Below are positions 14,938 to 28,818 of a DNA stretch of 64,000 bases, one piece after another. The DNA is from Arabidopsis thaliana (lineage: Eukaryota; Streptophyta; Magnoliopsida; Brassicales; Brassicaceae), in the NCBI RefSeq assembly GCF_000001735.4, contig NC_003071.7, forward strand, positions 13,695,151 to 13,759,150, in the 5' to 3' direction. Both the position numbers and the translations under genes were made by a program. The notes below the pieces were generated by a model. The model saw nothing but the letters and a program-made list of their open reading frames with translations, was not told where the DNA came from and ran no database searches. Within the stretch, counting starts at the first letter, position 1. The number at the start of each line of letters is the position of its first letter.

Positions 14938-15010
14938 AGGTCGGAATCTTTAAGTGACAGATAGAGAGTATCGCCAGGATTCACTCTTGGTCCTCTTTAC
15001 ATATTGAAGT
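14938..15010 (+). pseudogene. Relic of the second exon of small gene B
   Basis: After an acceptor-like GTTAG the sequence AGAGTATCGCCAGGATTC resembles A's second exon AGAGCCTCGCCGGGGTTG, and TCCTCTTTAC matches TCCGGTTATG less closely. In the frame corresponding to A there is a TAA almost at once, so this piece is now non-coding, probably 3' untranslated region. Confidence 0.4.
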
Positions 15011-15224
15011 CTCTAGTTTTCTTCTCTTTAACAAAGCAAATTAGAATGGTGTTGTAATCGTATCGAGGACAGTGTTACAGCGACAAAACCATTTGTAATA
15101 AATTTAGATCTCTTTAAGATGTCTTTCTTTCTTCCAAAAAACAACATTGTGATTTTAGTCTTTGTTCTTGACCTAGTTCATGATATAAAAATCATCATCC
15201 CTTTTATCTGACCTTCACTCATGT

Positions 15225-15900
15225 TTAATCAACTTGAATCTTATGAGACCTACTACAATCACACAACTCTCCTCTTCTTAGAGCTTGCTGCAACAATGAC
15301 TTCATCGAAGCTGATATAGAGTACCTACCGTACCTAAAGTGTTTCATTAAGTTGATCAAACTTGTGAGGCAATGAGATTTTGAGAGGATAGCTTGAACCT
15401 CTTTGGATATAGCTACACCAAGATTGCTAAGATGTTCTACCAATTTCAGAATAAATCATCAATGTTCACATCAATTATACAACTTTGATTTTTCCATCTC
15501 AAACGTATATATAGAATTTGAGTTGCATATAGATACGATCTTTACCTATACAATCTTGTTAAAGTAGACCACATCGAGGTTGCAATTAATGTTCTCCCGC
15601 AATATGTAATCACAAACAATAAAGATTATCAAGTTTTAAGTCTTCCTATATCACAAACTAACCTTTAAGGAGTCTTAAGTCAATTTATGTGTTTCACCAG
15701 ATTCTACCTTTGTTTAGACATGGATTGTGTCTTTAGCATCCATTCATTCATCCATAGTTACAAATCACCTTTCCATCAAAATGATCCACTCCCATCCATA
15801 GTAGTATCCACCACCATTAAAATTGTAACATGGGGCTATGAATATGATAGCATTCTTCGATTCTTGCATCAATCTGGAACCTAAATCGAAGCATAAACTA
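15225..15900 (-). mobile_element. Decayed Ty1/copia-like gag fragment
   Basis: On the minus strand 15225-15443 is an open stretch reading MVEHLSNLGVAISKEVQAIL followed by a Leu/Ser-rich segment; this resembles the central gag region of plant copia elements (MVEHL..LG..I..E.....LL.SLP). Further upstream on the same strand, near 15750-15790, a degenerate FDGKGD-like start of gag is visible but broken by stops and frameshifts. No protease, integrase, reverse transcriptase or clear LTR pair was found. It is an old, incomplete relic. The family match is from memory and needs a repeat-library search. Confidence 0.5.
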
Positions 15901-18059
15901 CACCAAATACAATCGTAAACAACCAGAACAAAGATCTAACAACTCATGCTCAAGAACATATATAGATTAATGATGGAGAAGATAGATAAGAGAAGTAGAT
16001 GAACACAAGAAGTTATTAGTTAAGATCAATCGGTGTGATATTGATCCTACATCTCGGCGAGAGCGGGATTGAACAATTCATAAACTTAACTTCACAAGAT
16101 CATGGAGAGCTCCATAAATCCGGAGGTTCACGAATCATGGCCAAAAAATCTATCGTACAAGATAACAACATGAACACGGCTCATAAAAAACCTTATCTCT
16201 ATTAATCAGTAAAACCCTAATTTTCAGCCAATTCCGGTTCAGTTAGTCTTCGGTTTAACATTTTTTCTTCGGTTTAATATTTAAACAAAAAAAATACAAA
16301 TTCGGTTTAATGTCACACAACCATTACTAAACCGCGTGATTCGAAGCACAACTTAACAATTAGAAATTAGAATATTCATTTTTTTCAAAAACAAATTTGG
16401 ATTATTGCATTATTGTTTGGATAAAACCACGATGATGTTCACATGACAAAATGATGTTTAGTGAACGAGACGCCAACCGCTTTATATGAACTGTTTTAGT
16501 TCGGAGATTTTGCGAGTTCCGACTATGGGTTAGAACTAAAATTTTCCCATATTGTCAAATGATGTTGTTATAAATAATATATTCTCTACATAATTACTGT
16601 GGAATTAAGGAACATAAATTTGATTCTTTAACAGAGAAGTGAAGATATTGGCCATGCTTGGTTGGGTTGTATTATGCCCTACTTTTCTTCCCCCCCAACA
16701 CAAAGAATCCAACCATGTTTAACCAAACCAAATAAATATATAAAAAGCAACTATAAATTATTCACTTGAAGAAATGTTAATTAACAAATCGATAATTTTT
16801 ATTTAAAGCGAATTCGCCATTCCATGACCATATGGACAAAAAGAAGCTTTATTGGGCCAAAGTACCCACATGCATATCCCACAGCTAATCTTTTTTATTT
16901 TTGACATATCCCAGCTAATCATATTCCATGTTTCTTCTATCCTTTTTTTTTAAAAAATTGATTATATTCCCATGATAATCATTTCAATTGTTTTACCTAA
17001 TCCTATATTTGTTCGGAGTTTCTACTAGAATTTCTATCTACATCAACATCAAATTGTAATAGCTTTATGTCTTTGCTAAAGCACATTACCTATGTAGCAA
17101 ACAATCGTATTAAATATAAACGAAAATATAGCTTTATGTCTTTTCACTAAAATCAACAATACTAATCCAAATCGGAGATTTGCTTTCGGTAAACATTTTT
17201 GTTCGACTTTTTATCTAGAATATTATAAAGTAAGAAATTTTGTGAATAAGTTACTAAAATGAATTCATTACAAAAGTAGATAAAGTATAAACTATCATGA
17301 TAATTTAGAAGTAAAAGGATTATTTTTTTGTGAATAGTAATTTTAGATAAATAAATTATATATCTACTAAAGAGTAAATAAAAATATCAATACAATTATT
17401 TAATTTTTAAGGGCAATACAATTATTTATCATTTTGATTCATAATTAAAAAAAATTGTCGACAAACAAAAAAGCTTCATAATTTTAAATTTAGCATATAT
17501 TAAGAGATATTTCATAAGAGACACTAATGTCTTTCTAATTTTCATGTTAACTTGGATGTTTTAAATATCAATCAAAAAGGTTATAATTGAGCCTCACCAA
17601 AAAAAAAAAGGGGTTATAATTGATCTGATTCGATCAATTATCCAGTGTAATTATATATTGCAATCTAGTTAATGATATAACGTTATAGGTCTCATTTCCT
17701 ACATTCAACTAAAAGGTAAGCTAAAAAATCTAAAAGATACAAATATCCAACAGGAGAAATATCTTTTTCTCTCATTGTCTATATTTGTTGTTCTTCTATC
17801 TCTTTCTCTCTCTTTTTCTTCCACACCCTCACAACTTTACTTACGACTTTATTATATATATACCACCAACCCATTTTGTCATAAAAGATCATTACTCGTT
17901 AAGACTTTCCACTACCCATTCTCATTCTCTCTTCAACTAATATTCTTCCCCGGCCCTCATAAAGAAGCTTCTCCTGTTCTTTATTCACATTTTCCAAAAT
18001 TGTATCTTCTTAAAGTATCTCCAACAAAACTAAATCCTACTAAGTTAAGAGATTTGAAA
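15901..18059. other. Spacer between retroelement relic and VCC
   Basis: The first part (to about 16260) may be further decayed retroelement sequence, since it is less AT-rich and colinear with the gag relic, but no LTR boundary is visible. The rest is AT-rich. The 200 bp before VCC are pyrimidine-rich (CTCTTTCTCTC runs), typical of a plant core promoter and leader, and include an open but probably untranslated frame from 17775 that runs into VCC. Confidence 0.45.
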
Positions 18060-18827
18060 ATGACAAAGATAGGAGGTATTCTTGTTTGTCTAGTCATTGT
18101 GGGCTTAGATGTAGCTGCTGCAATCCTCGGAATCCAAGCTGAAGTCGCCCAAAATCAGGTAAAATAAATGTTCTCTTTCAAATTAATAAATGTTGTTTCC
18201 CTAATTTATGATGCTAAAATTGGTAATGATGGTTGCATAACATACATACTGTCTCAAACTTAGAAATTTTCTCAAAAAAAAAAAAAAAAACATTAGGAAC
18301 CTGAATTAATAGATTTTTTTTTAACAAATGAAACCATCGATTTCCTCTATTGTAGGTGAAGCACATGAGGCTTTGGTTATTTGAGTGCAGAGAGCCGAGC
18401 CAGGACGCGTTCAGGCTCGGTCTAGGTGCAGCCGCGATATTGGTAATGGCTCATGTCCTACTTAACTTGGTCGGAGGCTGTCTTTGTATTTGCTCTCAAG
18501 ACGAGTTTCAAAGATCTTCTTCCACTAGACAAATCTCCATGGCTTGTCTTGTCCTCACTTGGTACGTTAATACAAAATCTTCTTGGCATTAATAATTGTT
18601 GGTCCAAGTAAAATGACATGATTGGCTGGTGTAATCACAGGATCGTATTCGCTGTTGGATTTGGGAGTATAGTGATTGGGACGATGTCGAACAGTAAGTC
18701 AAGATCCTCTTGTGGATTCACACATCACCATTTTCTCTCCATTGGAGGGATTTTGTGTTTTCTTCATGCCCTCTTCTGTGTTGCTTATTACGTTTCTGCC
18801 ACTGCGGCCAAAGATGAAGCTAAGTGA
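18060..18827 (+). CDS. VCC: DUF1218 membrane protein VCC (VASCULATURE COMPLEXITY AND CONNECTIVITY; also DEAL1)
   Basis: Three exons, 18060-18158, 18356-18561 and 18641-18827, give 163 residues. Four hydrophobic segments are visible: about residues 5-24 (IGGILVCLVIVGLDVAAAIL), 52-75, 90-112 and 130-155. The conserved cysteines of DUF1218 are present: the CREPS motif (Cys 43) and the Cys-Leu-Cys-Ile-Cys cluster after TM2. Published work links this family to cotyledon vein patterning and to bilateral leaf symmetry (DESIGUAL genes); molecular activity is unknown. An upstream in-frame ATG at 17775 lies in pyrimidine-rich leader sequence and would add a 95-residue tail unlike the family, so I chose the ATG at 18060. 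It converges with BAM6 downstream. Confidence 0.9.
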
Positions 18828-19492
18828 CAAAGTGTCACGGTTAATGATGGAACAGGTAGGTCCTTGTTCTTGACTATATTTATGTATAATCATATAACCT
18901 AGTTTCAATTTATTTCTTCTTATGAATCGTTTCACTTATTTCGAAGTCACTTTTGTAATTTTGAAAGCTGTGTCATTTTGAAAAATATGGAAAAGCTTTT
19001 ATGTCACGCTCTGTTGTCGCATGTGGGGTTAAAATGCACTAGTGATAATGACATTCGGTGGAATCTTGTCTTTGCTTCGGGTCTTTAAATTAATTCAATT
19101 GTCTCTCGTTCTCTCTTTTTCACACACACACCTATGTGAATCCTTGTCACGGGAAACTTGAAATCTGTAGAACTGATTTCTAGGAAAATAGAATAATTTT
19201 TATAGAAGAGAGTATCAAATGGCACTATGAAGTAGAGAATTGCACAAACATTTTTTACTACCAGAAGAAGATCTGGTCTGAAATCCGACCAAAAAGGAGT
19301 TTGTATGAAAACTGATTTTTCTGTTGTTTAACTTCAAAATGTCTACAGTTGTCATATCCTGTAATCAGAAAACTAATGGTTCAAATTTATATCATTAGGA
19401 TGAATTATTTACTTTTATATATTTATCTCAAATCTTTACATATTTACTTCAGAAATCTTATACGTTTATAGAATTTCCCCTTAGCATATTCT
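18828..19492. other. Convergent 3' spacer VCC / BAM6
   Basis: The 3' ends of VCC (+) and BAM6 (-) face each other. AT-rich sequence with a short CA run near 19121-19131. No further gene seen. Confidence 0.55.
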
Positions 19493-21756
<2,264 letters not shown>

Positions 21757-22026
21757 GGTACCTTGCACTTGACGGAACTACAAAAATCATTTACTGGAAT
21801 CATTATGATCATACACACACAAAAATAATTTTTTCAGTGAAATTAATTAAATTTGCTAATTTTCTGGCGCGTTCGTATGCTATCAACAAAACGTGGCCAT
21901 AATTTTCTTGCCCAATTTTTTTTTTTTTTTTTTTGTATTTTTGTTTAGTCACGTTTTTATTCCTTGTTTTGTAGTTTCACGGAAAATAGAAGAATGAATT
22001 ATCATATAACCAATAAATATCTATGT
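21757..22026. other. BAM6 upstream region
   Basis: Promoter and leader of BAM6 read on the minus strand. It contains a T-run at about 21910-21930. No clear motif was found. Confidence 0.4.
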
Positions 22027-22512
22027 GATACTAGGATAGTGGGGTATGCAACATTCGATCAGTGTCCATGAAGGTTCTCCAGTTACTAATGAAAAATGTA
22101 TGCTCCTGAGACAACTCATCGTGCCTTGATAAATAATCAATTCCATGGACAGTGGTCGATATAAGATCCTCTGATTTCTAAGAAAGACCAGACCTCTGAT
22201 TACATATCACCGACAACTTCTGCTTCTTTCCATTTAAGATATCTTATGATTTCTAAGAAAGACCAGACCTCTGATAGGACTGAATCTTTCAAATACAAAG
22301 TCATACGGAATTTTCATGTGACTAGTGGCGGCTACATGAGACGACTTCTCATCCGGATTATGAGGCTGAGGTGAGGAGAAGAAAAATACTTCATCGTTGT
22401 TTTTGCAGGCAAACAAGAGCTGTGGGCGAGCCAAAGATCTGGTCAAGAACATCACGGTAAAATAGGGATGGCCAAGTATGGAAGCCCATAGCTTTGATAA
22501 CATCTCGCTATA
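22027..22512 (-). pseudogene. F-box / F-box-associated (FBA) protein relic
   Basis: On the minus strand, 22512 down to 22234 reads in one frame as the end of an F-box followed by the linker typical of Arabidopsis FBA proteins: SKLWASILGHPYFTVMFLTR, then ARPQLLFACKN, then FFSSPQPHNPDEKSS and HMKI. Below 22234 the frame breaks, yet pieces such as WTLIECCIPHYPSI (near 22035-22075) match a later part of the same family. The F-box start is missing and several hundred bases in the middle are lost. A ~30-bp segment (TTTCTAAGAAAGACCAGACC...) occurs twice, at 22176-22200 and 22252-22277. This is a truncated, non-functional copy. Confidence 0.68.
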
Positions 22513-24208
22513 AATTTTTTTTTTTTTTGAAAATAATATTAAATTATATTTAAAGAAAAACATAGCGTTTGTACAACTAGTGCATCGAATAGTAGAAAAT
22601 TTTAGCAGAAAATTAGAAACTTTTACACTTAGATCCTTGTTTCAAACCAAACTTGTAATCCGTTATCATAGCGTTTATCGCCTAGAAGTCGGATTGTGGA
22701 AAACGGTTTCGGATTTGTTTGTTAATCCACTCGATGATCCAAGAAACTGTGTGTGGAGCTTTCCCATGTCGTCGCCTATTTCTCCACCATTAAGTGAGGT
22801 CCTTGGTCGCATATTGCATAGGCATGCAAGACGATCCTCCAATGATAAATCCTAGGGCTTTGCGGCTTCGGCTCTGCTCTTCCACGATTTCAACTTATTT
22901 TTAGAAAAAGTTGATCTCAAGTAGAGAAACCGAATGACGTGAAGGGCTGAGAGGAAGCCCATGTAGGACAAAATCAGTCTCGTTTATGTTCGGTCGGGCT
23001 TTTTCACCAATCTGGTTGACCACTATCGAGTCATTGGTACCGTAACAACAAAGAAGTAATACGTCTGCACAATATGCATTATCTAATCCGTCGACCAAAA
23101 CAAAATGGTGTTGGCATTGACTTTTTTTTCTTAACGTCATGGTGTTTGCATTAACTTATCTTTTTTTTCCCTTCACGTAGAAATTTTCAAATGGTACTTC
23201 ACTTAAGAATTTTAGTTTTTTTTTTTAAACATGTCTTTCTTTTTAGAAAAATCAACTCGGCCTAACCCCGACGCACAAGAAGTTTATTATCAAAACTACG
23301 AACAACTCGATAAATCTAGACAATAAAATATTCATCATGAACCTATTAGGAAAAACCGAATTCAAACTATTTTTCTTTTGTACCTTTCTTACTTTATATG
23401 TGAAATATTTTAGCTTTTTATCAAATTAACAAACGTAAACAAATTAAGTGAAAATGATTATAATAAATTAATAATGTTCTACTATTGTCAAATACGAAAT
23501 CTTATGTAATTGTCTTCCATTTTTGGATGATTTTTCAACTTTACATGAACAAAATCTAGTACTATATTAAGATTTAAGAGATTTGCTTTGATAAGACAAA
23601 AGAATTGTTAAAGTCAATTAACTTGCATAAGCCGTTGACCAAAACAAAAACATTTGTTTTCTTAACCAAAAAAAAAAAAAAAAAACTCTTTCGATTTGTT
23701 TATCCCTCTGTCTCGCTTTCATTGATTATTGTCTTTGCTATTAATCTAATCATCACAACGTTTCTCTTTTCATCTAAAATCGTTTCTCTCCATTAAGACT
23801 TTTATTGATTGTTCCTTTTCTGGGTTTTGCCTTCCAAGTCTTCCTTAATTCTTCTTACAACGTAAATACTCATCTCGTGAATTGTTCATAGGAGGAAACT
23901 CAATGCAATGTACACTTTGACGTTTAGGGAAAAAATTGAAGACGTTTTTTTTTTTTGTTAATGCGAGTTTTTCGCTAAAATACAAAAGAGGGTTTTAATT
24001 GAATCTTTCTCAGCCGCTTCAATAAAGCCATCGACTTTTTTTTTTGTGATTCAGATTGAATCTTTTGATGGGTTTACTTTATTTTTATTTTCTTTGGTAT
24101 CAATTGGGTTTAACATCATCTCGATGCGATTGTTCATGTTGAGCAGTGTTGACGCCTTCTTCAGAGTAGCAGCAAGCTATTGGTGAAGAAAGTTTCCTGT
24201 TTTGGAAG
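22513..24208. other. Spacer and promoter upstream of the EXS gene
   Basis: The part from 22580 to 23150 is less AT-rich and has open but unrecognised frames on both strands; it may be old transposon or gene debris. The rest is AT-rich, with T and A homopolymer runs. A leader exon of the EXS gene probably ends at 24208. Confidence 0.4.
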
Positions 24209-24335
24209 GTACTCATTTGTCTTTCTTCGTTGTAAAGTCTTTCACTTTCGTGGTTGGTTATTAGACACTAGTTTTAGTTGAATTTCGTAAGAGTTAGGTT
24301 TTAAGCTATGTCAGTTGTTTTGCGATTGGTTTCAG
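24209..24335 (+). other. Probable 5'-leader intron of the EXS gene
   Basis: TTGGAAG|GTACTC and GGTTTCAG|AACAAA form a plausible GT-AG intron 41 bp upstream of the start codon at 24377. It is predicted from splice-site appearance only. Confidence 0.5.
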
Positions 24336-24376
24336 AACAAAACTAGAGACAGAGAAAGTTTTTGTCTTTGGCATCT

Positions 24377-26809
24377 ATGTTTGGGGGTGTCTTGTCTATG
24401 CCTGTCAATAATCCTCACTTGCGCAAATCTGGAAGTAGACACATCGTCACTAATCTCGGTTAGTTTTTGTTTTTATAATAAATCTTGGCTACTAGAAAAA
24501 TCAGTTTCTGCTTAGTGATTTTGATTACATTTTTTCTGGATGGTTTGTGGTGTTGGACAGGAGATAATGACTTGAAGACTGCAAGTATGCTTCTGAGTAC
24601 TTATGCGAAATTGCAAACTCCTATATTCCTTCGAAGTCTCAAGGTTTTGTTCATTTACTCAAAGTTCTTAGATTCTCGCTGATTGTTCCATACTATCAAA
24701 TTTTTCTTCCTGCTTTATATCATCTAACTAGCTGATTTGAGATTCGCTATCTTGATTCTCCAGGTTGCTCTGTATATTGGTGGTCTTTATGTTTGTGGAA
24801 AGGTTAAAATTTGAACTCTTATTCTTGCAAACAATGATCTTAGATTTTGATTTGAAGCCATTGTTTGAGTTTTCAGTCTTGGTAATATACAACAATGTTT
24901 AAAATTTGCAGGTTGGATTGGAATCTGTAATGAAAATGGGCGTAGAGACAAGAGAACTGTTCTTTTATGAGACATTTCTGTATTATAACCCTCTCCTTCT
25001 CATTGTAAGTTACTTTTCTGCTCTCAAATTAGTAAAGTCAAATTGCTTCAAGTGTGTTTCCTCATGTATGCTATTTTGTTCAGACGCTGATGGTCTGGCT
25101 CTGGGGTGTTAATTTGTGGGTTTTTTCTCGGTCTGGAGTAGATTATGCAGCAATCTTTTATCTAGGATCAGATCATCTTAGTCACAGAGAGATATGGAAG
25201 GTAAACAACTCTTAGTTAGATCATTTGTATATATTTTGATTACATCTATGTAACCGATGTCACAGTGTGCCAGGTGGATGACAATAATTATATTGACTAG
25301 CATGACTGCCTATCTGTATCTATACTCGCACGGAGATGTAAAGTTGGCTGCATCTCAACCAGTGTAATAGATGCATCTTCTCTTAAAGTTGTTTCAAAGA
25401 GATTTTGATTCATTTTTTCATAAGAGTGACCTTTTCGGATGTTTCCAGGTGGTTTTGTATTTCTCAGCTGTGATTATTCTGATAATCCCTTTCAATATCT
25501 TCTACATGTCGTCTCGCTACTATTTGCTTTGGACTTTTTGGCGAATACTCTTCCCTGTGCATGTAAAGGAATACTATTGTTTTTTTTTTCTATTGAAGAT
25601 TCACTTACATCATCTAACTATCCTTTCGTGTATCACAAACAGGCAGTGACTTTTTCAGACTTCTTTCTAGCTGATATCCTGACTTCAATGTCAAAGGTAA
25701 CACAATTGTTTGTCTTTCCTATATATATGTATAATGCAATTGTTGAACAACAACAAATATATTTTGCAGGTTTTGTCGGATTTAGAACGTTCAGTATGTC
25801 GTATGGTCCATCGACAGGTCAGTAAGTTTTCTTCTTCTTTACGGTTAAATTATGCATAACAAATGCTCAGTGTATCTGATAAATTCGTTGTAGGTGGCTA
25901 CTGTTGCATGGTTTGAAGCTGATTCGGTTTGCGGGAGTCATTCTGCTGCAATTCCCTTGGTTCTTGTTCTACCTTATCTTTTCCGGCTGTTCCAATGCAT
26001 TCGTCAGTACAAAGATAGCAAGGACATTGCAAACATCTACAATGGTAATAACCCCAAATCCAAGAGATTCTTTTGTGTTTGGCTTTCTGCTAGATTTCTA
26101 ACATCTCTCCCTTGTCTTTGTTTTTCAGCTGGGAAGTATTTAACAGCGGTGCCTGTCATCTTTCTCTCAGCCCTCAAGTATTATATCGATCCAGATACAT
26201 GGACTTACTCCATACAGCCGGCATGGATCCTCTCTGGTCTAGCTAACACTTTCTTCTCCTTCTTTTGGGATATATTACGCGATTGGGATCTAAGGTACTG
26301 TGAATGTAAAACAGATTACTCCAATCTTGGATTCAGTGTGATATTTAGATTTCTTACCTCTTTGTTGCTTGTAGTGTCTTCACTCGGATTTTCAAATTCA
26401 CCAGACCAAATCTTTTCTCCCATCTACTATATGGACGCCGTTGGGTAATATATAGTTTCATTTTTTCATTAAATCTTCAACGACAGTAGCCAAATGTGTC
26501 TGAACAATCTTGGATTTTGTGGTTTTGCAGGTATATGTTTGGGTAATCGGAAGCAATCTGGTACTAAGGTGGACATGGACATATAAGTTATCTGCTCATC
26601 TCCGTAACAACTACATAACGGTCTTCATCATCACTGCCTTGGAGATTTACAGGCGATTCCAATGGGCGTTTTTCCGTATAGAGAACGTGTGGTATAAAAT
26701 CAACAATCCCAAGCATACTGCTCATCAATCTAATCCTCTTTCACTCCAACATGATATCGACAGTGAACATGAGAAATTACTCGCGCATAGTCACAGCCCC
26801 GGTGTATAA
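24377..26809 (+). CDS. EXS (ERD1/XPR1/SYG1) domain membrane protein
   Basis: Thirteen exons: 24377-24458, 24561-24643, 24764-24802, 24912-25004, 25084-25200, 25266-25361, 25449-25562, 25643-25696, 25770-25817, 25894-26044, 26129-26294, 26375-26444, 26531-26809. They join in phase to 463 residues. The protein is a multi-pass membrane protein with the EXS domain in the C-terminal half; visible blocks are FRLFQCIRQY, KYYIDPDTW, FFWDILRDWDL and LRRW-like LVLRWTW. It lacks the N-terminal SPX domain of the PHO1 phosphate exporters, so it is closer in layout to yeast Erd1, which returns phosphate from the Golgi lumen. A role in phosphate handling or Golgi retention is therefore inference. The C-terminus is hydrophilic and His/Ser-rich (HEKLLAHSHSPGV). 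Confidence 0.88.
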
Positions 26810-27359
26810 AAATCTCAATGTTCTTGTTGTTTTGTGCTAAGTTCTGAAAAGTTTTGAATAACAACACATACAAAGTACTCTGTTACTTATACTGTAACTT
26901 GTAACTTCCATTACAGAGAGAGAGACTACACTGGCTCTATAATGTACATGAAGATGTGTAATTGTGTAATTTCTCTTGTATTAATATTAACTTCACCTGT
27001 TCTTGTAAGAGATAAACTATAAAGCATTAAAGGAACTTGCTTTAGGTGCAACTAAACTGGTTTTGGACAAGTGTAGCAACATGAACATTGTCTGGTTTTA
27101 TAGTGGATTAGGTAAAACCAAAAAAAGAAAAGCTTACTTGATCCAACATACATACTAACTCTCAACAGATACAAACACAAGTTTATTATTTACCAACTCT
27201 TATCTCAAAAGATTCTTCTCAATAATTTATCCTCCTTTGACCCCTATATAGACACACATTTGACACCATATGTCATGCACAAAACATCATCATCTCTTGA
27301 TCTATCTTTCAGTTCTCTTGTCAATTTTCCCCCAAAAAGAAAAAGGATATAAGAAGATA
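26810..27359. other. Spacer EXS gene - UCC1
   Basis: The 3' region of the EXS gene (to about 27000), then the UCC1 promoter. A TATA box is given separately. Nothing else seen. Confidence 0.5.
27245..27250 (+). promoter_or_regulatory. TATA box of UCC1
   Basis: CCCCTATATAGACAC is a strong TATA sequence 110 bp before the UCC1 ATG, with A/C-rich putative start and leader sequence following it. Confidence 0.6.
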
Positions 27360-28314
27360 ATGGCATCTAGAGAAATGCTGATCATAATCTCGGTCCTCGC
27401 TACTACACTCATTGGTTTAACAGTAGCTACTGACCATACCATTGGTGGTCCTAGTGGTTGGACTGTAGGAGCTAGTCTTCGAACTTGGGCTGCAGGACAA
27501 ACATTTGCTGTTGGAGACAATCTTGGTAAGATATATCACATCTCTATCTTAAACTTTGATTCAAAAAAAAAAAAAAGACTAAAAACCAAAACTCTGTTTT
27601 TGCTTGAAACAGTTTTCTCCTACCCTGCTGCGTTCCACGACGTCGTTGAAGTCACAAAACCCGAATTCGATAGCTGTCAAGCGGTTAAACCGCTTATAAC
27701 GTTTGCTAATGGAAACTCCTTGGTTCCTCTTACTACTCCTGGAAAAAGGTTAATACTACTTCCACATACAAATGAATTAAAGACCAAATGATGATTGGCA
27801 ATATATAAATTCTTGATCCATTTTGTTTAGGTACTTCATTTGTGGAATGCCGGGACATTGTAGCCAAGGGATGAAACTTGAAGTAAACGTTGTTCCAACC
27901 GCAACCGTAGCACCAACCGCACCGCTTCCAAACACCGTCCCATCTCTAAACGCGCCTTCACCTTCTTCTGTTCTACCTATTCAACCTCTTTTACCTCTTA
28001 ACCCTGTCCCAGTTCTCTCTCCATCTTCTTCTACTCCACTTCCTTCCTCCTCTCTGCCTCTCATTCCTCCACTTTCTCCGGCACTATCTCCGGCTACTGC
28101 AGCGGGGACTTCTCTGCCGTTATTCCCAGGCTCACCAGGTAGCTCTAGCAGCACAACATCCACCAAAACCGTCGGGACCTTCCCTTCTAGTACTACCGGT
28201 ACAACGGCCGATCTTGCTGGCGCAGACTCTCCTCCGGCTGACTCCTCCTCTGCCGCGAAAACACTTGTTTTAGGATTTGGATTCATGGTTGCTATGATGC
28301 TTCATTTGTTCTAA
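27360..28314 (+). CDS. UCC1: Uclacyanin 1 (type-1 copper phytocyanin, GPI-anchored)
   Basis: This is a small blue-copper protein at the outer face of the plasma membrane or cell wall, probably in electron transfer; uclacyanins have been tied to wall lignification. Exons 27360-27525, 27613-27748 and 27831-28314 give 261 residues. A signal peptide covers residues 1-24. The plastocyanin-like domain spans about 25-121 with copper ligands His 64, Cys 105, His 110 and Met 115 all present, and Cys 77/Cys 111 positioned for the domain disulphide. Residues 122-235 are a Pro/Ser/Thr/Ala-rich arabinogalactan-like stalk. The last ~20 residues are hydrophobic ([16 protein letters not shown]) after a small-residue site, as expected for a GPI signal. 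Confidence 0.93.
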
Positions 28315-28495
28315 GTGTTCTTTTTTTAAGTGGAGAGAAATTTGTTTGTAGAGGGAAATGTTGTTTGTGTTTACTTGGGTGCTTTCTTGTGAAATTTACC
28401 ACTATCTCCGTTTATAATACATTATTACAATTTATATGGGACATACATCTAATCTATTATGAAACTGAAGACTAATATAAAAATTAATTCGATGT
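28315..28495. other. UCC1 3' region
   Basis: 3' untranslated region of UCC1 and a short AT-rich junction to the F-box relic. Confidence 0.5.
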
Positions 28496-28818
28496 ATGTC
28501 CAATATTAGGGTTGAAAATCCTAATGAGGACTCGTCTCCTATAGTCGCCAATTATCATATGAAGTTCTCCTTTCGTTGGTCCAGTGAAATGAGTGGTCTT
28601 GTTCATGGCTTGGTCTGTATTAAGGAGAAGCTGTACTCAAAAGGAGTGATGAAAACGGTGCCGGTGATATATAACCCTAGCTCAGGAAAATAGGAGAGTT
28701 ACGGTGGAAAGCTATTTGGGATACGATCCAATTGATAAACAGTTCAAGGTATTCTCCATGACCTCTCCACGTGGTGGCGAAAGATGGATGAGTGGTGAGC
28801 ATCAAATTCTGATTTTGA
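28496..28818 (+). pseudogene. F-box-associated (FBA) domain fragment
   Basis: From 28496 the frame reads VANYHMKFSF, SGLVHGLVCI and PVIYNPSSGK, then a TAG. In another frame the family sequence resumes as VESYLGYDPIDKQFKVFSM and GEHQIL. These are the consecutive blocks of the FBA type-3 domain of Arabidopsis F-box proteins. The N-terminal F-box and the rest of the FBA domain are missing, and there is a frameshift at about 28690. It is the same family as the relic at 22027-22512 but covers a mostly different part and lies on the other strand. Confidence 0.7.

Noticed and set aside
17775-18059. N-terminal extension of VCC from an in-frame ATG at 17775
   Set aside because: The sequence is a low-complexity pyrimidine tract typical of a leader, and the extension would precede the family's first membrane segment with unrelated residues.
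22580-23140. Open frames on both strands between the F-box relic and the EXS gene
   Set aside because: I could not match either to a family, and splice or codon patterns gave no support. Probably debris.
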